Shown here: positions 49,411-56,795 of the stretch, piece by piece
Numbering within the stretch: position 1 is the stretch's first letter
How the letters are laid out: each line of letters opens with the position of its first letter
From: Nitrososphaerota archaeon
GTDB lineage: Archaea; Thermoproteota; Nitrososphaeria; Nitrososphaerales; UBA183
NCBI GenBank assembly: GCA_029785235.1
Contig: JAFMAA010000004.1
Location: forward strand, 62,001-126,000
Direction: 5' to 3'
DNA: 64,000 nt
Translations under genes and position numbers: made by a program
Notes under the pieces: model-generated
Database searches by the model: none
The model's input: the letters and a program-made list of their open reading frames with translations, nothing else
What the model was told of the DNA's origin: nothing

Positions 49411-51162
49411 CTACTCCACTATCGTCTCGTCTTCTATCTTTCTCCTCATAGCACGGACTAGATCGCCCCGAGAAAGGTATCCTACGACCGCGCCGTCGTC
49501 ATCCGTTGCCACTAGGAAAGGCACGTCGCGTAGCGACATCCTCCTCAGAGCGTCATAGGCATACTCTCTCTGCGGCATCGACTCGAACTCCTTCGAACAC
49601 GCCTCGCCAGCAGTCAGCTCTCTGCTGGCGCTGGCCGCCGCCGCATACACTTGTTCGCGGCTTATCACCCCGACCACCTTCGCGCCGCTCACAACGATCA
49701 ACCGCTTTCTCGCGCTAAACGGGTGTCCCGGGGTCGTCATCTGCTTATAGAGTTCGACCACGGGCTGCCCCGCGTCTACTGTCACAGGGGGAGCCGACAT
49801 GACCGAGCCTATCCTGATTTGCCGGAGCGGGTTGTACTCGTAGATGTTCTTCACCCTGAACCCCCTCCCGGCCAGCCTCTCCGTCATGATCGAGTCCTCC
49901 ATCAGGACTTCGCCCACGAGTTCCCCGATGACGACGGTGATGATGATTGGGAGCACCCCCTGGTAGTCCTTGGTCACTTCAAGCGCGAATATTATTGATG
50001 TAAACGGGGCGCGCGACGCCGTGCCAAAGACCGCCGCCATCCCGGCGATAGCGAACACAGGAGGGCTCACGCCCAGCCCCGGAGCGACTGAAACGATCCA
50101 CGAGCCGAACAGGTACCCCACCGACCCTCCAATCAGGAAGAGCGGTGCCAGTGTTCCTCCTGAGGTCTGGGACCCCATAGCCAGAAGCCAGGCTGCCGCC
50201 TTGGCAACGAGGATCATCAGAACCACTTCAACTGCGAACTGTCCTGTCAGCACCCCGGAGATGACGTTGTATCCTACCCCGAGTACCTGAGGAACGGCGA
50301 ATCCTATCACCCCGACCGCTAGCCCACCTATGGCGGGCAGCCAAGGCTGACCGAGCTTCAGGCTCGAGAACAGGCGTTCGGTCCTGTATAGGCCGCGGGA
50401 CAGAGCTGAGCCAAGGACACCACAGACTAGGCCGAGCCCCGCATAGAACGGGAGAGTGCCGATTCCTCCGAAGTTGTAAGACGGAGTCAGGAAGAGAGGT
50501 TGCGACGAAATAAGATAGATGTGCATCCACCCCCCGATGGCCGCCCCAACGGCGACGGGGACCAGCGACTTGACCCTGAACTCGAAGAGCAGAAGCTCGA
50601 TGGCGAGGAGTATGGCCGCAATGGGGGTCCCGAAGACCGCCGCCATCCCGGCAGAAGCACCAGACGCAAGGAGGATTTTCCTCTCCGCCCCCGTCATACG
50701 GATTTTCTGTCCGACAAAAGAGCCGAACGCCCCCCCTGTCTGGATTATCGGCCCTTCCGCGCCGAAGGGCTGGCCTGACCCTATGGTGACAGCGGCGGAC
50801 ACGGCCTTGAGCACCCCAACCTTCGGCTCAATCTTGCTGCGATTGAGCAGCACAGACTCCATCGTCTCCGGGATGCCGTGTCCGACAATCTTGGTGGAGC
50901 CGTACTTGATCATCAGGCCCGCGATGAGCCCACCGACAACGGGAAGGACGACTACAAGCACCCCGAGGTGGTTGAATTCTGGGGAAGCGAACGAGAAACT
51001 GAACTGCCCGTAATAGAACAGGTTCGTGATCAGACCGATCAGGTGATAGAGCGCGAAGGCGATGAAGCCGGCAACGAATCCGATTCCTACAGCCAGGAGG
51101 GTCAGGAGGCCTATCCTTGATTCCTCCCGTTCCAAGTTCGTCTTGTTCTTGCTAGCGGGCAT
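49411..51162 (-). CDS. ClC-family chloride channel/transporter with CBS pair
   Basis: 583 residues: a ~430-residue ClC membrane domain and a C-terminal CBS pair (VMSAPPVTVDAGQPVVELYKQM; FESMPQREYAYDALRRMSLRDVPFL). Selectivity motifs are GHGIPE and GAEGPIIQ, the latter keeping the gating glutamate, plus GTPIAAILLAIELLL. Where E. coli ClC has the internal proton glutamate (IIEE), this protein reads AIEL, so the second Glu appears replaced by Leu. The CBS pair probably senses nucleotides. Host-type gene outside the element. Confidence 0.93.
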   Translation of the reverse strand: MPASKNKTNLEREESRIGLLTLLAVGIGFVAGFIAFALYHLIGLITNLFYYGQFSFSFASPEFNHLGVLVVVLPVVGGLIAGLMIKYGSTKIVGHGIPETMESVLLNRSKIEPKVGVLKAVSAAVTIGSGQPFGAEGPIIQTGGAFGSFVGQKIRMTGAERKILLASGASAGMAAVFGTPIAAILLAIELLLFEFRVKSLVPVAVGAAIGGWMHIYLISSQPLFLTPSYNFGGIGTLPFYAGLGLVCGVLGSALSRGLYRTERLFSSLKLGQPWLPAIGGLAVGVIGFAVPQVLGVGYNVISGVLTGQFAVEVVLMILVAKAAAWLLAMGSQTSGGTLAPLFLIGGSVGYLFGSWIVSVAPGLGVSPPVFAIAGMAAVFGTASRAPFTSIIFALEVTKDYQGVLPIIITVVIGELVGEVLMEDSIMTERLAGRGFRVKNIYEYNPLRQIRIGSVMSAPPVTVDAGQPVVELYKQMTTPGHPFSARKRLIVVSGAKVVGVISREQVYAAAASASRELTAGEACSKEFESMPQREYAYDALRRMSLRDVPFLVATDDDGAVVGYLSRGDLVRAMRRKIEDETIVE

Positions 51163-51220
51163 TCTCCATTCTCAAACCGAGCGGCGGGCCGCAGAACCCC
51201 AAAAGCTGACATAACACTTG

Positions 51221-51239
51221 AACCTAACAGTGTTAGGTT
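51221..51239. promoter_or_regulatory. Palindrome AACCTAAC-AGT-GTTAGGTT
   Basis: A perfect 8-bp inverted repeat with a 3-bp centre, midway between the divergent ClC (51162) and HTH_10 regulator (51294) genes. It is likely an operator for one or both, possibly bound by the regulator itself. Confidence 0.65.
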
Positions 51240-51293
51240 TGCAGGGAGCTACCACACTAGGTTTTTCTGACCCGTTTCGGCGTACGCCGGTGT

Positions 51294-51950
51294 ATGGACC
51301 TTATCGAAGTCAAGATACTGGCCAGGGGCCGCCAGAAGTGGATCTACGGCATCACATCGAAGTTCAAGGCGAGGTTCCTTATCCTGCACTCCAAGCCATC
51401 CAAGCGAAGAGACGAGGTTCTCCAACTTTTTGAGATAACCGTAGACCAGAGCGCAAAGAGCAAGATGCTCAAGCACCTCCTGAGCAGCCGAGAAGTGTCC
51501 GAGCTCGAGGTCAGCAGTTCGAGCCATGGGAGGGTCTTCGGCCTCGTGAGAGCGAAGGGGGAGATAATGCGTTGCATCGCCGAATCCGATTGCTTCCTTG
51601 TTTCTGCTTCCGGCGAGTACGGGTCTCCGATTGCGTGGAAGGTGCTCGGGACCAAGCGCTCGCTAAGGAGACTTATGAGCCGCCTGAAGGCCAAGAAGAT
51701 CAGCTACCAAGTGGCCGACATCTCGGTGGTCAGGAGGAGGAAGGTCCTGACGACGAGGCAGGAGTGGCTCCTTCGCGAAGCCTTCGAACGAGGATACTTC
51801 GACTATCCCAAGAAGGTCCGCATCAGGCCACTTGCGAGCGCGCTAGGGGTGTCAGCACCGACCCTACATGAGTCCCTACGGAAAACCCAGCGCAGGCTCA
51901 TCGAGGAGCACTTCGAGGGGGAGGGTCCGCCACTTCTGGCGAAGAACTGA
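51294..51950 (+). CDS. Bacterio-opsin-activator HTH_10 regulator
   Basis: 218 residues. The C-terminus LTTRQEWLLREAFERGYFDYPKKVRIRPLASALGVSAPTLHESLRKTQRRLI is the HTH_10 signature of Bat-like archaeal regulators. The N-terminal ~150 residues form an alpha/beta sensor-like region without a known ligand. A perfect palindrome lies 55 bp upstream. It may control the divergent ClC gene. Confidence 0.92.
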   Translation: MDLIEVKILARGRQKWIYGITSKFKARFLILHSKPSKRRDEVLQLFEITVDQSAKSKMLKHLLSSREVSELEVSSSSHGRVFGLVRAKGEIMRCIAESDCFLVSASGEYGSPIAWKVLGTKRSLRRLMSRLKAKKISYQVADISVVRRRKVLTTRQEWLLREAFERGYFDYPKKVRIRPLASALGVSAPTLHESLRKTQRRLIEEHFEGEGPPLLAKN

Positions 51951-53261
51951 TCAGATGACCCAGGCTTCGGGCTCGACATCCCTCCTTTCGAACCCTATCT
52001 TGGAGACCTTGTATTTCGCCCCGCCGTAAAGCGTGGCTTCCTTTTCTTCCCGGTAAACCGAAGCCACCACTCTTCCAAGAGAATCCCCTTTCATGATGCC
52101 GCTTCCACTGTCCCCTCCCGCGACGATCAGGTTCTGATTCCTGAACACGAAGGGGAGGTTGTCGATGGTGTTGTAGGCGTAGAGCCCTGCCCACATCGCC
52201 TTGACCCCAGCGTCTCGAAACATGGGGAAGTAAGCGGAGAGGATTGGGAGCACGTCCCGCTGGTAGTACTCTGCCTCTGCCTGATACTTCTCCAGGTCAT
52301 GGTCAGGAATGTCGATGAACTGGCGATTGATTTCATCTTCGCACCCAACCCAAAAGCAACCTTCCTCGCTCACGGGCTTGAAGTGCACCCCTGCCTTCGG
52401 GAGGATGACCATGGGCGCCAGCCCAACGGAGTTGAACTCACGGGAGCGCAGGAGCCCCTCCATGTCCTGTCCCTTCGCATAGACGCTGAACAGCTGCCTC
52501 TTCTTTGCCTTCACGTGGCCATCGACCCCTGCAGGCTCTAACAGTTCGTTCAGCCAAGCCCCTCCGGCAAGCACGACCGTGTCGGCGAGCAGTGGCTCCC
52601 CGTCTGACAGCGCGACGCCTTCGATTCTGGTTTCCTGCCAGACGTGTGGCTCGCCTTCGATTCCCAGCCGTTTCGTCGGGCCTATCATGAGGGCGCTGAC
52701 TTCTGAGTTGAATGCGAACTTCCCCCCCGCCTTCGCGAATCCGTCAGCGTAAAACCCCGCGAGCTTTTCGGGGTCGAGCCTCCCGCACTTCGGGCCGAAG
52801 ACGGCCCCATCGACGTCAGGGAGGCCCATCATCCTGGCGTCTTCACTGGCCCCGAATTCGGTGACCATCCCAGGCAGCATGCGTCTTAGGGCAGGCCGTT
52901 CGTACAAGACTGTTTCAACGCCGTTCGAGCGCATCTTCTCCAGGTACGGCTCGCTCCTCCTCAGCTGCGCTTCATTCATCAGCCAGAGGTACCCGATCTT
53001 CTGGAGGCCGACGTCCACTTTGAGTTCCTCCTGAAGGTGGAGGTAGAAGTCGACGGAACTGTCCGCCAGTACCTGGTTGTCCGACGAAGAGAACGTGTTC
53101 CTGAACATGGAGTTGCTTCTTCCCGTGTTCCCCTGAGCCACCGCGCCGAACCTGTCCACCACCACCATTCGCTTGTCAGGGCTGTTCTTCTGGAGGTGGT
53201 AGGCCGAGGCGAGCCCCGTTATCCCTGCCCCCACTATGATGACATCATAACGCCCTGGCAT
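51951..53261 (-). CDS. FAD-dependent oxidoreductase (DAO family)
   Basis: 436 residues. The Rossmann motif VIIVGAGITGLASAYHL opens the protein, followed by DRFGAVAQGNTGRSNSMFR, the FAD-binding and substrate-cap arrangement of the D-amino-acid oxidase/sarcosine-oxidase family, and VAGGDSGSGIMKGDSLGRVVA at the end. It would oxidise an amine or amino acid, or a dehydrogenase-type substrate; no neighbour reveals which. It shares an AT box with the divergent methyltransferase gene. Confidence 0.9.
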   Translation of the reverse strand: MPGRYDVIIVGAGITGLASAYHLQKNSPDKRMVVVDRFGAVAQGNTGRSNSMFRNTFSSSDNQVLADSSVDFYLHLQEELKVDVGLQKIGYLWLMNEAQLRRSEPYLEKMRSNGVETVLYERPALRRMLPGMVTEFGASEDARMMGLPDVDGAVFGPKCGRLDPEKLAGFYADGFAKAGGKFAFNSEVSALMIGPTKRLGIEGEPHVWQETRIEGVALSDGEPLLADTVVLAGGAWLNELLEPAGVDGHVKAKKRQLFSVYAKGQDMEGLLRSREFNSVGLAPMVILPKAGVHFKPVSEEGCFWVGCEDEINRQFIDIPDHDLEKYQAEAEYYQRDVLPILSAYFPMFRDAGVKAMWAGLYAYNTIDNLPFVFRNQNLIVAGGDSGSGIMKGDSLGRVVASVYREEKEATLYGGAKYKVSKIGFERRDVEPEAWVI

Positions 53262-53281
53262 CGCGGCTTCGTCCTGCGTTT

Positions 53282-53290
53282 GTTAAAAAA
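53282..53290. promoter_or_regulatory. Bidirectional TATA-like box GTTAAAAAA
   Basis: Centred ~25 bp from ATG 53261 (minus) and ~27 bp from GTG 53313 (plus), giving leaderless transcripts both ways from one box. Confidence 0.6.
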
Positions 53291-53312
53291 GCCCTTCGCA
53301 GCCGCAACATGG

Positions 53313-54080
53313 GTGATGGACGAGAAGGGACCAACAGAGCGTTTCTTCGGGGCTCACGCCGAAGGCTACGCCAAGAGCCAAAGCCACGCCCACGGCAGGG
53401 ACCTAGGGACGCTCGTGGACGCACTGAGACCCAAGCCAGTCGAACTCGCGCTAGACGTGGCTACCGGGACCGGGTTCACTGCGGTCGCCCTGGCACCCCA
53501 CGTCAGCTACGTGACAGGGATTGACGTGACCGCCGAGATGTTGGACAGGGCCAGAAGACTAGCCCACAACGAGGGAGTCCTGAACGTCACCTTTGAACTT
53601 GGCAACGCCCAAGCGACGAAGTTCGCCGACCGGACGTACGACATCGTCACTACCCGTAGGGCCGCACATCATTTCCAAGACGTGCCCAAATTCCTCAGGG
53701 AAGCCTACAGGGTTCTCAGGCCGAAGGGAAGACTCGGCCTCGTGGACATGTCTCCACCTGAAGGGACCGAGGTGTTCTGCAACCAGATTGAGAGGCTCCG
53801 GGACGGCAGCCACGCCGAAGCCTTCACGCCGAACGCATGGAAATCGATGGTCGCGAAAGCAGGTTTTCGGACCCTATTCTCCGAAGTCATCGGAGAGCAT
53901 GTGACCTTCGAACGATGGCTCTATCCAGTCGAATTAGGCGGAGAGGTAGAGGCTGCCATACGCGCAGCTTGGAGGTCCGCTGGGCAGGAGACAAGACGTC
54001 AACTGAACGCCAATTACCGCAACGATGTCAAAAGCTGGAAGAAATCCCGGATTGTCCTTGTAGCGGTGAAGACGAGCTGA
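53313..54080 (+). CDS. SAM-dependent methyltransferase (UbiE-like)
   Basis: 255 residues from GTG 53313 (ATG 53316 is next). Motif I is ALDVATGTGFTAVALAPH; post-I VTGIDVTAEMLDRARRLA; motif III YRVLRPKGRLGLVDMSPP. The class I fold is closest to UbiE/MenG-type small-molecule methyltransferases. Its stop overlaps the polymerase start (TGATG), so it is translated with the Dpo4 gene; a role in DNA-damage response is possible only by association. Confidence 0.9.
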   Translation: MMDEKGPTERFFGAHAEGYAKSQSHAHGRDLGTLVDALRPKPVELALDVATGTGFTAVALAPHVSYVTGIDVTAEMLDRARRLAHNEGVLNVTFELGNAQATKFADRTYDIVTTRRAAHHFQDVPKFLREAYRVLRPKGRLGLVDMSPPEGTEVFCNQIERLRDGSHAEAFTPNAWKSMVAKAGFRTLFSEVIGEHVTFERWLYPVELGGEVEAAIRAAWRSAGQETRRQLNANYRNDVKSWKKSRIVLVAVKTS

Positions 54081-55207
54081 TGGGAACTGGGTCGCCGAAG
54101 CCGCCCGCAAACCGGGTCATCGGCCACATCGACATCGACTATTTTTACGCTCAGGTCGAGGAGGTGGAAGATCCTTCGCTCAAGCAGAGACCAGTAATTG
54201 TCTGTGTCTTCTCAGGGAGAACCGAAGACAGTGGCGTAGTCGCGACGGCGAACTATAGGGCTAGGGCATTCGGTGTTCACTCTGCGATGCCGATTGCCCA
54301 AGCGAAGAGAAAGCTCGAAGGGAGGGATCCGGCCATAATCAGGATGGACCACGAGAAATACGAAGTCATTTCGGCTAGGATAATGGACGCACTGGAGAAC
54401 ATGGTGGACACCCTCGAACCCACAGGCATCGACGAGGCCTTCTTCGACCTGACCGCTTCCACCACTGGCGACTACGCCAAGGCACGGGAGAGGGTCGCAT
54501 CTATCAAGAAGGCAATTTTCGACGACGAGCATCTTACCAGCTCTGTGGGGTTGGGTAGGAGCAAGGCCGTAGCCAAACTAGGATCGGACATGTCGAAGCC
54601 GAACGGACTGACCGTCGTCCTCCCCGAGGAGACCGCGAAGTTCCTCGCACCGATTCCGGCGTCCAAGCTCTATGGCGTGGGGCCAAAGACCTCCGCGTCC
54701 CTCACGGAAATGGGGATTTCGACCGTGGCCGAACTCGCTATGGCAGAGCCCGCGGAACTCGAGAGGCGGTTCGGTAGAAAATTCGGAGGTTATCTCCTCG
54801 CAGTCGCGACGGGGATGGACGACGGCAAAGTGACGAAGGGGCTCGAGCCAACCCAGTTCAGTAGGATTGTCACGCTGAAGCAGGACACTAGGGACCCCAA
54901 GGAGATTCTCGACCAGTTATCCGGCGGCATCGATTATGTCCACGAAAAACTCGCTGCCTCATCGAGATCGTTCAAGACCATCACCGCGATAGGCATCCTG
55001 ATCGACCTGTCTACCAGGACGAAGAGCAGGTCATTGGAGACCCCCCTCGATGACCCTACGACCCTCAGGGGTTCCATCCTTTCGCTCTTCGAGGAGCTCG
55101 GAAAATCGACAGGAAAGGACTTCCGGAGGGTCGGAATACGCGTTTCCGGCCTCTCAGCTACAGGGACTCAAGGTTCGCTCAATGAGTTCCTCCGCCTAGC
55201 CAGATGA
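54080..55207 (+). CDS. dinB: Y-family DNA polymerase IV (Dpo4/DinB)
   Basis: 375 residues. Catalytic residues are D18 and D20 (GHIDIDYFYAQVE), then D118 and E119 (GIDEAFFDL); NYRARAFGVHSAMP is the Y-family finger signature, LYGVGPKTSASLTEMGI the HhH thumb and the C-terminal ~120 residues the little finger. Length is usual (~350). It synthesises past damaged bases. It is flanked in an overlapping operon by a methyltransferase and a SWIM protein. Confidence 0.95.
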   Translation: MGTGSPKPPANRVIGHIDIDYFYAQVEEVEDPSLKQRPVIVCVFSGRTEDSGVVATANYRARAFGVHSAMPIAQAKRKLEGRDPAIIRMDHEKYEVISARIMDALENMVDTLEPTGIDEAFFDLTASTTGDYAKARERVASIKKAIFDDEHLTSSVGLGRSKAVAKLGSDMSKPNGLTVVLPEETAKFLAPIPASKLYGVGPKTSASLTEMGISTVAELAMAEPAELERRFGRKFGGYLLAVATGMDDGKVTKGLEPTQFSRIVTLKQDTRDPKEILDQLSGGIDYVHEKLAASSRSFKTITAIGILIDLSTRTKSRSLETPLDDPTTLRGSILSLFEELGKSTGKDFRRVGIRVSGLSATGTQGSLNEFLRLAR

Positions 55208-55596
55208 TGCACATGTCTGATCAAAGAAACTCTCTAAGACGAGGACTCCCCGAACTCGAGGAGCACGGAGCGAAACTCGACAGGGCGATAGACGCGGTCC
55301 TTTCGGGGAGCGTCAAAGAGGCACGTTTCTTACCTAGCGGAAGGAAGGTGATAACGGTAGTGGGGCGGCTCGGCGACGAGTTTCTCGACCCGGAGAAGCC
55401 ATACTGCTCTTGCAGCAACTTCTTCTTCCGCGTACTGGGCGGGAGCGAAGCGACCTGCTACCACCTACTAGGCTACAAGATGGCCGCGAAAGCCGGGAAG
55501 ATAGACGTGACCGAGTTCGCCGACGACCAGTACGGGGATTATCTCTCGGCCGCAGTCCACGACGTCTTCGAAGTCCTGCGCAGAAGCGGCAGCTAA
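55204..55596 (+). CDS. SWIM zinc-finger protein
   Basis: 130 residues; ATG 55204 overlaps the stop of the polymerase gene (ATGA). The SWIM motif is C68-x-C70-x14-C85-x-H87 (YCSCSNFF...ATCYHLLG), with a strand-rich front (EARFLPSGRKVITVVGR). SWIM proteins of the Sws1/Shu2 type work with recombinases in eukaryotes, and archaeal SWIM proteins occur near repair genes. Coupling with Dpo4 suggests a damage-tolerance role. Confidence 0.88.
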   Translation: MMHMSDQRNSLRRGLPELEEHGAKLDRAIDAVLSGSVKEARFLPSGRKVITVVGRLGDEFLDPEKPYCSCSNFFFRVLGGSEATCYHLLGYKMAAKAGKIDVTEFADDQYGDYLSAAVHDVFEVLRRSGS

Positions 55597-55609
55597 AAGG
55601 GCAGGGCAG

Positions 55610-55712
55610 AGCCAGCGGCGAGATTCGATCTCGCGACCCCCTGCTCTCTCTCATGAGATACAAGGCAGGTGCTGGAGTCGGTTTCCCTCTAACCAGGCTG
55701 AGCTACGCTGGC
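55610..55712 (-). tRNA. tRNA-Thr(UGU) with probable introns
   Basis: Acceptor GCCAGCG/CGCTGGC, discriminator T, T arm GCGAG-ATCGAAT-CTCGC. The mature D stem GCTC/GAGC and anticodon arm CCTGC-CTTGTAA-GCAGG appear only if two inserts are removed: about 15 nt (GGAAACCGACTCCAG, 55686-55672) between positions ~24 and 25 in the D stem, and 13 nt (TCTCATGAGAGAG, 55658-55646) at the canonical 37/38 site. The spliced length is 75 nt. Boundaries may shift by a base. Confidence 0.82.
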
Positions 55713-55793
55713 CCGACAGCGCTCGCCCCGAGCTATCTTTATCACCTTTGTTGCCTTCGATACATCTTAAACTACCCCGTCCTCAAATCCCGC

Positions 55794-56597
55794 GTGGAGT
55801 ACCACAGGCTAGGAAGTACCGGGGAGAAAATATCCACCATAGGGATGGGGACCTGGAGGATAGGCTCCTACGCTACCCCAGGCGAGAGGACAAGTCAGGT
55901 GAATGCCCTGAAGAGAGGGGTCGAGTTGGGCATAAACCACATCGATACCGCCGAGATGTATCATTCGGGACGGTCCGAAGAGGTTGTCGGAGAAGCAGTC
56001 AAGGGCATACGCAAAGACGTCTTCATAGCCTCGAAGGTCGCGCCCGGGCACCTCCGCCACGACGACGTGATTGCCGCGTGCAAAGGGAGCCTGAAGAGAC
56101 TCGACACCAGCTACGTGGACCTGTATATGGTCCATTGGCCCGACTCCAAGGTCCCCATCAAAGAGACGATGTCAGCGATGGAGAAGCTCGTAGAGGACGG
56201 ACTGGTCAGGTTCATCGGCGTGAGTAACTTCAGCGTGGCCGAGACCGAGGCAGCAAGGACAGCCCTGCCGAAGAGCGAGCTCGTCTCCAACCAAGTCGAA
56301 TATTCACTGGAGGCCCGCACCGTAGAGGCGGACGTGCTCCCTTATTGTTCAAAGGAAAAGCTAACGCTCATAGCCTACAGCCCCCTCGCCAGAGGGAACA
56401 TAACAAACTCGATTCCCGAAGCGTTACTCCACAAATACAAAATGACAGCCGCACAGGCCATGCTCAACTGGGTCACCCGGAGCGAAAACGTCGTGGCGAT
56501 ACCCAAGGCAACCAAGATTGTCCACCTAGAAGAGAACGCGGCGGCGGTGTCGAGGAGGTTTACGCCCGACGAGTACGAGCAACTGTCGAAGATATAG
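55794..56597 (+). CDS. Aldo/keto reductase 1
   Basis: 267 residues from GTG 55794 (CTTAAAC centred 24.5 bp upstream). AKR signatures: INHIDTAEMYHSGRSEE (catalytic Asp/Tyr), FIASKVAPGHLRHDDV (Lys), YVDLYMVHWPDS (His) and VAIPKATK near the C-terminus (NADPH binding). Reduces carbonyls with NAD(P)H; substrate unknown. About 40% similar by eye to the second AKR at 60542. Confidence 0.93.
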   Translation: MEYHRLGSTGEKISTIGMGTWRIGSYATPGERTSQVNALKRGVELGINHIDTAEMYHSGRSEEVVGEAVKGIRKDVFIASKVAPGHLRHDDVIAACKGSLKRLDTSYVDLYMVHWPDSKVPIKETMSAMEKLVEDGLVRFIGVSNFSVAETEAARTALPKSELVSNQVEYSLEARTVEADVLPYCSKEKLTLIAYSPLARGNITNSIPEALLHKYKMTAAQAMLNWVTRSENVVAIPKATKIVHLEENAAAVSRRFTPDEYEQLSKI

Positions 56598-56601
56598 GAT
56601 C

Positions 56602-56724
56602 TTATTCTGTTGGCAGCGGGAATAGGCATCTTGAGCAGCAGTTGTACGCCATCTCCAGGCTGCTTTCAGGATCGATGTAGCCGTCGCACCACACGCAATG
56701 GTTACGGACGAAGACTGCCTGCAT
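56602..56724 (-). CDS. 40-residue zinc-ribbon microprotein
   Basis: ATG 56724 to TAA 56602. HCVWC and CCSRC separated by ~16 residues give a single ribbon. TTTTATATA is centred ~29 bp upstream, one of the clearest promoters in the window. It is convergent with the aldo/keto reductase gene, ending 4 bp after it. Host-side member of the microprotein set. Confidence 0.65.
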   Translation of the reverse strand: MQAVFVRNHCVWCDGYIDPESSLEMAYNCCSRCLFPLPTE

Positions 56725-56795
56725 GGTAGCTGAACGCCGCGGTTCCGATATATAAAATACCACAAACGTCGTGCGGCGATTCTACGTTAAGCGAA

